In this document: piece by piece, positions 1 to 8,838 of the stretch
Layout of the letters: the number at the start of each line of letters is the position of its first letter
Position numbering within the stretch: the stretch's first letter is position 1
From: JADJOY01 sp046331705 [NCBI: bacterium]
Lineage (GTDB): Bacteria > JADJOY01
DNA length: 64,000 nt
Direction: 5' to 3'
Assembly: GCA_046331705.1 (NCBI GenBank)
Contig: JAXLQJ010000028.1
Span: forward strand, 31,592-95,591
The notes under the pieces: model-generated
Told to the model about the DNA's origin: nothing
Databases searched by the model: none
What the model saw: the letters and a program-made list of their open reading frames with translations, nothing else
Made by a program: the position numbers and the translations under genes

Positions 1-1654
1 CGTCGTTGACGGTCAGCGCGAGCCAGGTCTCCGCCGACGTCGCGACGAGCGCCGGCAGCGCGTGGCCCAGCCGCCGCGAGCCGGTGCGGACCGCGATCTC
101 GGCATTCGCGCCGGGCCTGAGCCGCTCGACGCCATCGATCGTGACATCGAGCAGCGGCAAGCCTCGGTAGTGGCGCTGATAGGCGCGCACCTGGGGATCG
201 CGCATCACCCGAAGATACGTGAGGAGGCTCGGGCGAACCTCGAGCGTCCCGTCGAGCCAGCCACGCGCCGCCTCGGCCGCCCGCGCGAGGTCCGGATCGC
301 CGGCGCTCGGATCGGGCACCAGCCGCGGCAACGACGTGCTGCGCCCCAGCGTGTGGTGATCCCACGGCGGATGCGCCCAATCCAGCTCGAACATGTGCAT
401 ATGGCATTCGCGACAACCGATGCCTTCCGCGGCGAGTCCGCTCGCCTGCCACGTGGCATAGGTGTCGAGGCCGTGCGCGCCCGCCGCGCCCTCCTGATGG
501 CACGGCGCGCAGAGCTCGGCCTGCTTGCGGGGGGGGCGCATGTAGTTGGCGCGATGTGGCTTCACCCAGCGATAGACGAGATCGATCTCCAGCGGGTGCG
601 TGAGCGCGCCGCTGCCCGCGAGATCCGGCAGGTAGACCTCGGGCTCGCGAAGCGTGAAGCGCCCATCGCCGAGCGGCGTGGGCGCCGAGTCGAGCGCATG
701 GCACGCCACGCACGAAACGCCCTCGTCGCTCAGCCGGACGCTCACGGCGGCGTCGCCGGCGCCACGCTCACCGAGCACCGCTCGCACGGGATCGTGGCAG
801 CGCCCGCAGCTCGCCGCCGCTCCCGCGCCGGCGCGCGCCGTCAGTCGCGCGACGGCGTACGTGTACGGTCGATTCGTGGCGGAGTAACGGTGCGCCGACA
901 CCGCCCATTCCTGGTAGCTCTCGAGGTGGCACTCGGGCAGACCGCATCCCGCCGAAGGGATCGTGAGCGAGGTGCGCGGCGAGGCATCGGGCGCGGCGCT
1001 CGGCGTGGGGGCGAGCGCTCGCGCCGCCAGCAAGCGGCCGCCGAGCGCCGTGAGCCCGACGGGGACCCCGATCGCCAGCGCGAGCAGATACGCGAACCCC
1101 GGCCGGCGCGCGAGCCACGCGCCCCAGCGGCGCGCCGTCGCGGCGCACACCAGCGCCAGCAGCAGCGCCGAGGCGAGATGGACGTGGTTGAGGATGTTGG
1201 TGATCGTGCCCAGCGACTTGAAGACGCCCAGGTAAAACCCGCTCGCCAGCGCCATCAGCGCCGCGGGCCAGCCGATCGCCACCGCCGTCGCGACCCAGCG
1301 CGGCGACCGCCGCGACTGGCGAGCACGAAAGAAGAGCGCCAGCGGCACCAACAGCGAGAGCCACGCGGCGACCGCGCTCTCCATCGGCACGTAGCCGGCG
1401 CTGAAGATCAGGAACGGCACGGTCGCGAGCGCGAGCGCCAACGCGAGCACCACGAAGCCCGCGTGGGTCCAGCCGATGCCCCCCACGACCGTGACGAGCA
1501 GGAAGAGCACCAGCGCCACGATCCCCGCGCGAACGTGAACGTGGAGAGCGCCCAAGAGCGCCAGATCCAGCGCGCCTCGCGCAGCCATGCCGACACCGGT
1601 GACGAGCAATGCCGCCGCCAGCCCGGCCACCGCGGTGCCCAACCCAGCAGCCAC
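1..1654 (-). CDS. Membrane multihaem cytochrome c, 3' end missing (cut by window edge)
   Basis: Read on the minus strand, this frame is open from the left edge to a stop at 1865-1867. It encodes several hydrophobic helices followed by a periplasmic haem region. The first haem site is the unusual CGLPECH (CX4CH, codons 926-946), followed by CGRCH, CVACH, CAPCH and CRECH. The sequence after the first haem, ESYQEWAVSAHRYSATN, closely parallels that of the cytochrome at 6188-8290, so the two are paralogues. The C-terminal beta domain (AETWLALTVND at the edge) is incomplete. No start stands out: GTG 1654 is my choice because it keeps the first membrane helix, but TTG 1747, TTG 1687 or ATG 1588 are possible. 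The likely role is electron transfer between the membrane and the periplasm; the partner is unknown. Confidence 0.8.
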   Translation of the reverse strand, partial: MAAGLGTAVAGLAAALLVTGVGMAARGALDLALLGALHVHVRAGIVALVLFLLVTVVGGIGWTHAGFVVLALALALATVPFLIFSAGYVPMESAVAAWLSLLVPLALFFRARQSRRSPRWVATAVAIGWPAALMALASGFYLGVFKSLGTITNILNHVHLASALLLALVCAATARRWGAWLARRPGFAYLLALAIGVPVGLTALGGRLLAARALAPTPSAAPDASPRTSLTIPSAGCGLPECHLESYQEWAVSAHRYSATNRPYTYAVARLTARAGAGAAASCGRCHDPVRAVLGERGAGDAAVSVRLSDEGVSCVACHALDSAPTPLGDGRFTLREPEVYLPDLAGSGALTHPLEIDLVYRWVKPHRANYMRPPRKQAELCAPCHQEGAAGAHGLDTYATWQASGLAAEGIGCRECHMHMFELDWAHPPWDHHTLGRSTSLPRLVPDPSAGDPDLARAAEAARGWLDGTLEVRPSLLTYLRVMRDPQVRAYQRHYRGLPLLDVTIDGVERLRPGANAEIAVRTGSRRLGHALPALVATSAETWLALTVND

Positions 1655-2226
1655 GGCTCGGGGCCGCTTCGGTGCGCCGACGCTCAACGCCCGCTCGGCT
1701 GCCGACGCGACACGACGCCCCCCGCGTGCTTCACCAGCACCACGCAAGCCGGCGCGGACGCCGCGGTGATCGCGATCAGAGAAGGGACGAACCCAAGCAC
1801 GCGCGGCCGATCGTCTCGCGAAACCGGAACGGGCCGCCCATTCTGTGAACCACGCCGCGCTCAGTCAACGCACGCGGCGAGCGAGCCCAGCACCGTCGGC
1901 GTCGAGCTGGTCGACGTTTGCGATCACCGGGCGGTCGTCGCAGACCCGCGGAAGCCCATCTGCCCGGCTTGCTCCGCCTCGTTCGACGGCTGGGTATGCG
2001 GATACTCGCTCTCGCGATCGCACTCGGCCCCGTCGCGTCGACCCCGCGCGTCGACCCCATGCGCGAACGGGCGGGGGCTGCTAGACTCGACGGCGCGTTC
2101 GGTGCCCGCGTCCGGCATCGCCTCCCCCCTTCGACTGGACGAGCGTTGACTGCACCCGCCGTGCGCACGACGCACGGTACCCGGGTCGGATCGAATGACC
2201 CGAGTCGCCTGAGCCGAGCCCTGGGG
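1655..2226. other. Divergent intergenic region without a supported gene
   Basis: This 572-base stretch lies between the leftward cytochrome and the rightward radical SAM gene. Frames that stay open here read as Arg/Pro/Ala-rich shadow sequence with no domain motif. It should hold the promoters of both flanking genes. I see an isolated -35-like TTGACT at 2146-2151 and a -10-like TAGACT at 2082-2087, but neither has a convincing partner at 16-18 bases. An inverted repeat at 2179-2205 is listed separately. Confidence 0.5.
2179..2205 (+). repeat. Imperfect inverted repeat upstream of radical SAM gene
   Basis: ACCCGGGTC (2179-2187) and GACCCGAGT (2197-2205) pair at eight of nine positions around a nine-base loop. 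The element ends 21 bases before the ATG at 2227. It could be an operator or a leader hairpin; no family can be named. Confidence 0.35.
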
Positions 2227-3669
2227 ATGCGCGTACTGCTGGTCAATCTCGCCGCCGGCGACACCGACTTCATCGACAAAGGTCGGGTCTGGCGCAGCAT
2301 CTACCGGCGGCCCTATCTCGGTCTCCAGTACCTCTCGGCGTACCTGAAGCAGCACGGCCACCGCGTCGATCTCGTCGACTGTCAGGTCGAGCCGCTGGGA
2401 GCGAGCGCGCTCGCGGAGCGCGCGCGGCGCGGCGGCTATGGGCTGGTGGGCTTCTTCGCGATCTACGTGAATCGCGAGCAACTCCTCGCGTGCGTCGGCG
2501 AGATCCGCGATCGCGTGGGCGTTCCCGTGGTGGTCGGCGGCCCGGACTGCTTCAACGACGAGGCATACCTGCGCGCCGGCGTCGACTACGTGGTGCGCGG
2601 CGAAGGCGAGGTCACGCTCCTCGAGCTGGTCGAGCGCATCGACGCCGGCAAACCGGTGGACGACGTGCTCGGCCTCTCGCGGCTCGAGCGTGGCGAGCTG
2701 CTCCGCCATCCCGACCGCCCGTTCATCGCCGACGTGGATTCACTGCCGTTTCCCGATCGTTCGCACTATCCGATCCACGTGTGGCACGACTACATGGACT
2801 TCAACATGCGGAAGCCCTTCGCGACGCTGATCACGTCGCGCGGTTGTCCGTATGGGTGTGAGTTCTGCGACTCGCCGAGCCTCTGGCAACGCAAGGTTCG
2901 ACAGCGCTCGCCGGCGAACGTGCTCGCGGAGGTCGACGAGCTGGTACGCGAGCACGGCGTCCGCTACCTGCTCTTCTCGGACGACATCTTCGGCATCTCG
3001 TTCGAGTGGCAGAAGGAGTTCTGCGAGGCGCTCGCGGCGCGCCGCTACGATCTCGGCTACTTCTGCCTGATCCACCCGCTCGTCTACGGCCAGCACACCG
3101 AGGAGCGCATGGAGCTGCTGGCGCGTTCGGGCTGCAGGACCTTCCACATCGGCGTGCAATCGGCGAGCGAGAACGTGCTGCGCTCGAGCGGCCGCTTCCC
3201 GGGCGAGCTTCGCCACCACCGCCCCATCGTCGAGCTGGCGCGGCGCCACGGCATCCTCTCGTTCACCACGTTCATCCATGGGCTGCCGGGCGATACCCGC
3301 GAGGGTTTCGCCGAGTCGCGTGCCTTCGTGAAGAAGATGTCGCCGGATTACGCGCTCTTCCTGCCGCTCAAGGTGTTCGCGGGGTCGACGCTCGAGGGCA
3401 AGCTCACGCGTGGGGAGCGCGAGCTGCCCGGCTTCACCTGGGAGGAGCTGGTACGCGAGTGCCGGCGCTCGGAGCTCGAGTTCTATCGCCACCCCGGTCG
3501 CTCGCTTCGGCTCTTCGCGTACGTGCTGCGGCACAATCCGGCGTGGCTGGTCACGCGCGGCTGGTACGCCGTGTACATGATCGTGCGCACGCTGTGGATC
3601 GGGCTCTTGCCCGCGGCCCGCCCCCACGATCGCGATTCCGCGACCCTTCCCGCGCTCAGCTCCGCTTGA
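2227..3669 (+). CDS. Cobalamin-binding-type radical SAM enzyme (B12-rSAM / BchE-like)
   Basis: The 480-residue protein begins MRVLLVNLAAGD and has the two-part layout of B12-rSAM enzymes. Residues 1 to about 150 form an N-terminal Rossmann-like domain (VPVVVGGPD, VVRGEGE), followed by a radical SAM barrel with the 4Fe-4S motif CPYGCEFC (C207, C211, C214). The C-terminus is rich in aromatic and hydrophobic residues and may sit at the membrane. I chose ATG 2227 because upstream sequence in the same frame is Arg-rich shadow. The gene heads a forward operon with the propeller, dihaem and pentahaem genes, starting ten bases before the next. Family members methylate, cyclise or oxidise unactivated carbons in lipids, pigments and peptides; the substrate here is unknown. 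No DxHxxG cobalamin motif is visible, as is usual for BchE-type members. Confidence 0.85.
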   Translation: MRVLLVNLAAGDTDFIDKGRVWRSIYRRPYLGLQYLSAYLKQHGHRVDLVDCQVEPLGASALAERARRGGYGLVGFFAIYVNREQLLACVGEIRDRVGVPVVVGGPDCFNDEAYLRAGVDYVVRGEGEVTLLELVERIDAGKPVDDVLGLSRLERGELLRHPDRPFIADVDSLPFPDRSHYPIHVWHDYMDFNMRKPFATLITSRGCPYGCEFCDSPSLWQRKVRQRSPANVLAEVDELVREHGVRYLLFSDDIFGISFEWQKEFCEALAARRYDLGYFCLIHPLVYGQHTEERMELLARSGCRTFHIGVQSASENVLRSSGRFPGELRHHRPIVELARRHGILSFTTFIHGLPGDTREGFAESRAFVKKMSPDYALFLPLKVFAGSTLEGKLTRGERELPGFTWEELVRECRRSELEFYRHPGRSLRLFAYVLRHNPAWLVTRGWYAVYMIVRTLWIGLLPAARPHDRDSATLPALSSA

Positions 3670-3679
3670 CCGACCTCGC

Positions 3680-5209
3680 GTGAACGCGCTCGAAGGCCCC
3701 GTCTACCACCCGATCCCGCCGGGGGCGGACTGGCTCACTCGTCTCTCCTATCGAGTCGAGTGGCTCTCGGTGGCGACCGAGGGCCGCATGCACCTGCTGG
3801 TGCTGCTCGGGCCGCCGCTCTTCACGATCGCGTGCCTGATCGCGGCGCGGCTCACGCGCCGCTGGCCGTGGATCGCGTGGCTCGCGCGCGCGGCGGCGGT
3901 GGTGGCGCCGGTGGTGGCGCTGCGCCCGTTCTTCTTCTCGACGTGGGTGCTCGCGAAGGGCCAGCTCGCCGTGCTCGCGATCCCCTACCCGCTGGCGCTG
4001 TGGCGCGGGCGTGGCAAGCGCACCGTGGCGGCGCGCCTCTATCGCGGCACGGTGTGGGCGACCTTCCTGCTGGCGCTCTTGCCGTTCGGGAACATCGCCG
4101 CGTCCTACAACCGCACTCACGACTGCGAACGCGTCCAGGCCGACTCGCGCGTGCGTTTCCTCTTCTCGTTCTGCGATCCGAGCTGGGAGAAGACGTTCCA
4201 CGAGGTCCTCGGCGCCGATGCCGAGATCCACGCCCGCGAGTCGCGTTCCATCGCCGTGTCCGACGACGGACGCTTCGCGTTCCTGGGCGTGGGTTACGAG
4301 GACGAGCCCGCGGTCTGGCCGTATCTCGTCGTGGATCGCGCGAGCGGCGCGATCGTGAAGGCGGAGCCGCATCGCACGATCTTCGACATCGCGTGCGTTC
4401 CGGGCTCGGGCCGCTGCTTCGGCAGCCAAGCGTGGGAGTCCGCCATCCACGTCCTCGATCAAGCAAGCCAGAGCTGGGTCGAGGCGCTGCGAGCCCCGTT
4501 CAAGCCGCGCTTTCTCGCGGTGGACCCGGTGCGCGGGCGGCTGGTGCTCACGGGCGCGCTCGGCGTTCAGCTCGCGTTCCTCGACGCGCGCACCCTCGCC
4601 TTCGACGACGTGAGCGCGCTCGCGCCGCTGCGCAGCCCGGCTAGCTCGGCGGCCTACGACCCGGTGCGCGATCGCGTGTTCGTGACCGGCGAGCTCCACT
4701 CGCGCACCTCGCTCAAGTACGCGACCGGCCCGGACTACCGCTTCGAGTCGTACGTGAGCCCGGTGATGGACTGGCTGCACCACATGGGCACCTCGGTCGG
4801 CCTCCAGCTCGATCCCGAGACTCGCGAGCTCTTCATCGCGTACACCTTCACTGGCGAGGTGGGGATCTTCGACGTCGACGACGTGGAGCCGAAAGGCAGC
4901 ATCCAGCTCCAGACCGGGCTCCGCGAGCTCGCCTACGACCGCACCAGGAAAGTGCTCTACGCCGGCAACTTCCTGACGGGCGACATCCACGTGGTGGACG
5001 TTCCCACGCGGCGCGAGATCGACCGGATCTTCGTGGGCCGCCTGATCCGCCAGATCACGTGGGCGCCTGCCATCGATCGATTGCTGGTGACCTCGGCGAA
5101 CGGCTTCCTGGAGGTGGACCCGCGTCTGCCGGGCTCGGCGCCGGCCATCCAGCGCCTTCACAGGCTCCCCCCCGAACTGCACGATCGCCTTCACCTGCTC
5201 GCGGAGTGA
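3680..5209 (+). CDS. Membrane-anchored beta-propeller protein
   Basis: The 509-residue protein starts with GTG ten bases after the upstream stop. Four hydrophobic helices lie at about residues 37-58, 63-81, 94-108 and 122-141. A long extracytoplasmic part follows, built from blade-like repeats such as SIAVSDDGRFAFLGVG, FLAVDPVRGRLVLTGAL, GLQLDPETRELFIAYTF and ELAYDRTRKVLYAGN. This is the pattern of YncE/NHL-type propellers. It lies directly before a dihaem cytochrome c and a pentahaem membrane cytochrome in one operon. The same architecture recurs at 21412-23157, again next to a pentahaem cytochrome, so it probably scaffolds or docks the electron-transfer complex. No catalytic residues can be assigned. 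Confidence 0.75.
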   Translation: MNALEGPVYHPIPPGADWLTRLSYRVEWLSVATEGRMHLLVLLGPPLFTIACLIAARLTRRWPWIAWLARAAAVVAPVVALRPFFFSTWVLAKGQLAVLAIPYPLALWRGRGKRTVAARLYRGTVWATFLLALLPFGNIAASYNRTHDCERVQADSRVRFLFSFCDPSWEKTFHEVLGADAEIHARESRSIAVSDDGRFAFLGVGYEDEPAVWPYLVVDRASGAIVKAEPHRTIFDIACVPGSGRCFGSQAWESAIHVLDQASQSWVEALRAPFKPRFLAVDPVRGRLVLTGALGVQLAFLDARTLAFDDVSALAPLRSPASSAAYDPVRDRVFVTGELHSRTSLKYATGPDYRFESYVSPVMDWLHHMGTSVGLQLDPETRELFIAYTFTGEVGIFDVDDVEPKGSIQLQTGLRELAYDRTRKVLYAGNFLTGDIHVVDVPTRREIDRIFVGRLIRQITWAPAIDRLLVTSANGFLEVDPRLPGSAPAIQRLHRLPPELHDRLHLLAE

Positions 5210-5216
5210 CGAACCG

Positions 5217-6191
5217 ATGAAGGTGGCCGCCCGTGCCGTGCTGCTGGCGCTCTTCGCGGGAGCGTTGATCGTGGCGATCGGCCCGGCGGTCGTCCCTCCT
5301 CCCAACGTGTCGCTCCCCGGCGGCACACCGGTCGCGAGTGGCGAGGTCTCGCCCGCCGCCGGCGAGGCGATCTTCTGGGGCAAGGGGCGCTGCTTCACCT
5401 GCCATTCGGTGGGGGACCGCGGCGGCGAGCGGCGCTGCCCGAACCTCGGCGCGAGCGACGATCAACCGGCGATCGGTGCCCGGGCAGCCGCGCGCGCCGA
5501 GGCGCTGCGCGGCGCACGGGGTGCCGATCTCACCCCCACCGACTATCTCGTCGAGTCGCTGGTGAATCCCACCGCCTACGTCGTGGCGGGCTTCAAGCCC
5601 GAGATGCCGGCCGTGATGAAGCCGCCGCTCGCGCTCTCCAGCGACGAAGTGCGAGCGCTCGTGGCGTATCTCCAGAGCCTCGGTGGTGCCGTGAACGTCG
5701 CGGCGATCCGGATGCCCGCGCTGCTCGGGCCGGCTTCTGCCGCCGTCGAGACCTGGGCGCCCTATCTCGCCGGCGATCCCGCGCGCGGCGAGCAGCTCTT
5801 CTTCGATCCGAAGGGCGTGGGGTGCGCGGCCTGCCACCGGATCGGCGAGCGCGGCGGCCGCGTCGGCCCCGAGCTGACGCACCTCGGTGCGATTCGCGAG
5901 CCGCGCCAGATCCTCGAATCGATCCTCGATCCGAGCGCCCAGATCTCGAACGGCTTCGAGGGCGTCGAGATCGAGACCCGCGACCACGAGTCGGTGGTCG
6001 GCACCCTCGCCGGCGAGGACGAGACGAGCGTGACGCTGGCGCTCGCGAGCGGCACCTCGCGAACCATCGCGAAGACCGAGATCGTCCGCCGCGACACCGT
6101 CCGGACTTCGCTCATGCCCGGCAACTTCGCCGAGCTGCTGCGCGTCACCGAGCTCCACGACCTGCTCGCCTACCTCACGGCCCAACGATGA
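5217..6191 (+). CDS. Exported dihaem cytochrome c with a TIGR02603-type haem domain
   Basis: A 324-residue protein with an N-terminal signal or anchor helix (residues 4-22). It has two haem sites: CFTCH at residues 59-63, with EMPAVM near residue 130 as possible distal Met ligand, and CAACH at 203-207. The C-terminal half (RGEQLFFDP before the haem, then the GPELTHLG, ILESILDPSAQI and GTLAGEDE stretches) matches the putative haem-binding domain type first seen in Planctomycetes and Verrucomicrobia. The start is seven bases after the propeller gene and its stop overlaps the next start as ATGA. It probably shuttles electrons to or from the pentahaem cytochrome. Confidence 0.85.
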   Translation: MKVAARAVLLALFAGALIVAIGPAVVPPPNVSLPGGTPVASGEVSPAAGEAIFWGKGRCFTCHSVGDRGGERRCPNLGASDDQPAIGARAAARAEALRGARGADLTPTDYLVESLVNPTAYVVAGFKPEMPAVMKPPLALSSDEVRALVAYLQSLGGAVNVAAIRMPALLGPASAAVETWAPYLAGDPARGEQLFFDPKGVGCAACHRIGERGGRVGPELTHLGAIREPRQILESILDPSAQISNGFEGVEIETRDHESVVGTLAGEDETSVTLALASGTSRTIAKTEIVRRDTVRTSLMPGNFAELLRVTELHDLLAYLTAQR

Positions 6192-8290
6192 AGATCCCGA
6201 TCAAACCGCTGCGCTCACTGTTCGCCGACGACAACCGCAGCCCCAAGCTCTTCCGCTCCCGGTGGGCGATCTGGACCTACGCCTTCGTCATCTGTTTCGT
6301 GATCAGCGCGGTCAGCGGCTACGTGGTGTGGGCTTGGCCGGAGCTCGACCTCGACTACTACTTCCTCCTCAAGGCCCACGTGGGCATCGGCAACGCGGGA
6401 CTGATCCTGCTCTGCCTCCTGAGCGCGGTGCACCTGAACGCTCTCTACGGCAAGCAAGCGCGCAACCTGGTGCTCATCACGTTCCTGTTCTTCTTCGGCA
6501 TGACCCTGACCGATTTCGGGCCCGCCGAGCGCTTCTTCGTGCCACTCGCGATCCTGCTCTTCGGCACCGTCCGCTACCTGCTGCCGGCCCGGAAGACGCG
6601 CGCCAGCGCGCTGTGGGTGGGCGTGGCGGCTTTCTGCGTGCTCACGGTGCTCTACGGCACCGGCTGGTCGATCGCCGGCTGGTCGAGGCAGCAACGGTCG
6701 AACATGGCCGCCCACGTCCACGACGTGCTCGGCTGGTTCGCGCCGCCGCTGGTGCTCTTCCATCTGTTCTGGGGCTTCCCGTTCCGCGAGGAGCCGCGTA
6801 CCAAGCGGGCGCTGCTCGGGCTGGCGGTGGCGATGGTGGCGGTCTTGGGAGGGGCCTCGCTCAACCCCGGGCGATTCCTTCGACAAGCCGTGGAGACCGC
6901 GCGCGAGGAGGGGATACCCACCCACGCGCGCACCGACGAGAGCACCTGCGGCACCGCGCTCTGCCATTCGGAGATCTTCAAGCAATGGCAGACCTCGGCG
7001 CACCGGTTCTCGGCGACGAACGTGCCCTACGTGCGGGTGGCGGAGCTGATCGAGTCCGAGCGCGGCGCCGCCGCGCGCGCCAGCTGCCGCGGCTGCCACG
7101 AGCCGGGTGTGCCGCTCTCGCCGCTTCGCACCGGCCACGATCCACACCAGATCGATCCGGCGCAGCTCGAGCCCGGCATCACCTGCCGCGGCTGCCACTT
7201 GATCGATCACGTGAAGGAGCCCGCCTGGAACGGCGAGTACACGTTCGCGCGCGAGACGCTCTACCTACCGGGACAGGATCTCGCGAACTCGCACGTGCTC
7301 GGCGCCTATCTCGACTTCCTGCCGCTCGAGGCCCGCGACCACCGCGCCAACTTCGCGCGACCCGTCCAGCGCGAGCCGAAGTTCTGCGAGACCTGCCATC
7401 GCATCGAGATCCCGGCGGAGTCGAACGGGGCGCAGTCGTTCGTGTTCGACGGCCCGGCTCCGTCGTGGGCGCAATCCGGCTACGCCGCGACCGGCGTGCG
7501 CTGCAATCACTGTCACCTGCAGCTCTTCAAGTTCCCCGATCCCGATTCCTCGGAGCGCGACTACCACGCGCGCCCCGACCACCGGTTCTTCGGCCTGAAC
7601 GCGTTCCTGGGCGACACCGTGCCGCGCGGCGACGTCATCCCCGCGCGCTGGGACCTGTTCCGCGACGCGACCCGCGACTGGCTGAATGGTCGGCTGGAGG
7701 TCAGCCGTTTCGAGCAGACCTTTCTCTTCTACACCGGCGACGCCCGCTCCAAGGCGTACCGCGTGTTCTCCGGCAAGCCCATCCTCGATCTGCGTTACGG
7801 CGGGAGGCGCGAGGGCGACACCGCGATCCTCACCGTGCGCACCACCAATCAGCGCATCGGCCACCGCTTCCCGGTCTCGCTGGTCGACGTGAGCGAGATC
7901 TGGCTGGAAGTGACGGCCACCGATCCCGACGGTCGCGTGCTCTTCGCGTCGGGGGCTCTCGACTCCGCGGGTCGGGTGCCGGAGGACGCGCGCCGGCTGG
8001 GTGCGCGGATCGTGGACAAGGACGGCCGGGAGGTCCAGTTCCACCGCATCTGGGTCGCCGCCGGCATGCAGGACGAGCGCTTCGTCTATCCCGGCCAGCG
8101 GATCGAGGACGAGTTCCGCATCCCGCTCGAGGGTCCGATCGGCTGGCTGAAGGTGACGGCGCGCTGGCACTACCGCCGCTACAAGCCCGAGTTCAGCGAA
8201 TGGGTGTGGGGCGAGGGGAACCGAGCCCCCGACCTCGTGATCGCCGAGGCGACGAGCGAGGTGCCGGTGCCCCTCGAGCGCACCGATTGA
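6188..8290 (+). CDS. Pentahaem membrane cytochrome c with putative b-haem helices
   Basis: A 700-residue protein. Residues 28-225 hold about six membrane helices. Two carry spaced histidines (H64/H82 and H176/H178/H192) that could ligate b-type haem; this is an inference. The periplasmic part has a CX4CH site, CGTALCH (254-260), followed by four CXXCH sites: CRGCH (300), CRGCH (333), CETCH (400) and CNHCH (439). A C-terminal all-beta region (about 520-700) ends in a Trp/Arg-rich WHYRRYKPEF. The ATG overlaps the previous stop (ATGA), so translation is coupled to the dihaem cytochrome. Paralogues lie at 1-1654, 23154-25583, 31329-33368 and 51784-53991. It probably links a membrane quinone-level donor to periplasmic acceptors. 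Confidence 0.88.
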   Translation: MKIPIKPLRSLFADDNRSPKLFRSRWAIWTYAFVICFVISAVSGYVVWAWPELDLDYYFLLKAHVGIGNAGLILLCLLSAVHLNALYGKQARNLVLITFLFFFGMTLTDFGPAERFFVPLAILLFGTVRYLLPARKTRASALWVGVAAFCVLTVLYGTGWSIAGWSRQQRSNMAAHVHDVLGWFAPPLVLFHLFWGFPFREEPRTKRALLGLAVAMVAVLGGASLNPGRFLRQAVETAREEGIPTHARTDESTCGTALCHSEIFKQWQTSAHRFSATNVPYVRVAELIESERGAAARASCRGCHEPGVPLSPLRTGHDPHQIDPAQLEPGITCRGCHLIDHVKEPAWNGEYTFARETLYLPGQDLANSHVLGAYLDFLPLEARDHRANFARPVQREPKFCETCHRIEIPAESNGAQSFVFDGPAPSWAQSGYAATGVRCNHCHLQLFKFPDPDSSERDYHARPDHRFFGLNAFLGDTVPRGDVIPARWDLFRDATRDWLNGRLEVSRFEQTFLFYTGDARSKAYRVFSGKPILDLRYGGRREGDTAILTVRTTNQRIGHRFPVSLVDVSEIWLEVTATDPDGRVLFASGALDSAGRVPEDARRLGARIVDKDGREVQFHRIWVAAGMQDERFVYPGQRIEDEFRIPLEGPIGWLKVTARWHYRRYKPEFSEWVWGEGNRAPDLVIAEATSEVPVPLERTD

Positions 8291-8302
8291 GCGCCGCGCC
8301 CA

Positions 8303-8317
8303 GCGGGCTCAGCCCGC
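8303..8317. terminator. Candidate bidirectional terminator hairpin between convergent genes
   Basis: GCGGGC and GCCCGC form a perfect six-base stem around the triplet TCA, which is the stop codon of the leftward thioesterase read on the other strand. The site lies 13 bases after the stop of the rightward cytochrome. No U-tract follows, so function as an intrinsic terminator is only plausible. Confidence 0.4.
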
Positions 8318-8767
8318 GTCGACCTTGACCTCGCGCCCGGCGAGCTCGCTTCCGGGGGTCAGGCAGAGCAGCCGCACGCGGCCGGTCGCGACGACCTGGT
8401 TCGACTCGTTCCGAATCACCGCCTCCCAGAGCTGGGAGCGGCGTCCGCGGGTGATCGGGGTCGCGATCACCGACAGGCGACCGTCGCGGGTCGCGCGCAC
8501 GAAGCTCGTGTGGTTCTCGAGCCCGACCACCGAGAGCCCCTCGCCGAAGACGCTCATCGCCGCACCGATCGAGCACACGGTCTCGATCACGCTGCAGTGG
8601 ACGCCGCCGTGCACGATGCCGTAGGGCTGGTGATGGCGCGCATCCACCTGCCACTCGCCGACGACGCGTTCGCCGCTCACCTCGGTGAGGTGGAGACCGA
8701 GGTGTCGGTTCCAGGCACCGGTCTCCATCCACGAATCGTGGGAATCCTGGGGCGATCGAGCGTCCAT
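8309..8767 (-). CDS. PaaI-family hotdog thioesterase
   Basis: A 152-residue protein of the usual length for single-domain hotdog thioesterases. The hallmark stretch PYGIVHGGVHCSVIETVCS (residues 48-66) corresponds to the HGG active-site region of PaaI/YdiI-type acyl-CoA thioesterases. A central GLENHTSFVRATRDGRLSV strand region follows. The start ATG 8765-8767 is preceded by a strong ribosome-binding site, GGAGGAG, at normal spacing. It would hydrolyse an acyl- or aroyl-CoA thioester in the cytoplasm; the exact substrate cannot be read. It is a stand-alone gene, convergent with the cytochrome operon and divergent from the DUF2330-like gene. Confidence 0.88.
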   Translation of the reverse strand: MDARSPQDSHDSWMETGAWNRHLGLHLTEVSGERVVGEWQVDARHHQPYGIVHGGVHCSVIETVCSIGAAMSVFGEGLSVVGLENHTSFVRATRDGRLSVIATPITRGRRSQLWEAVIRNESNQVVATGRVRLLCLTPGSELAGREVKVDAG

Positions 8768-8838
8768 CGTGCTCCTCCGGCGTGCTAGGGTCGCGAGCGA
8801 GGCGCTAGTGTAGCCCGCCACCGATACGCGAGAACCCC

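Noticed and set aside
2082-2087. TAGACT as the -10 of the first B12-rSAM operon
   Set aside because: No acceptable -35 at 16-18 bases, and it lies about 140 bases from the start codon.
62-2149. A 695-codon rightward open frame
   Set aside because: It is antisense to the leftward multihaem cytochrome, reads as Arg/His/Gln-rich sequence with no domain, and is the usual shadow of GC-rich third positions.
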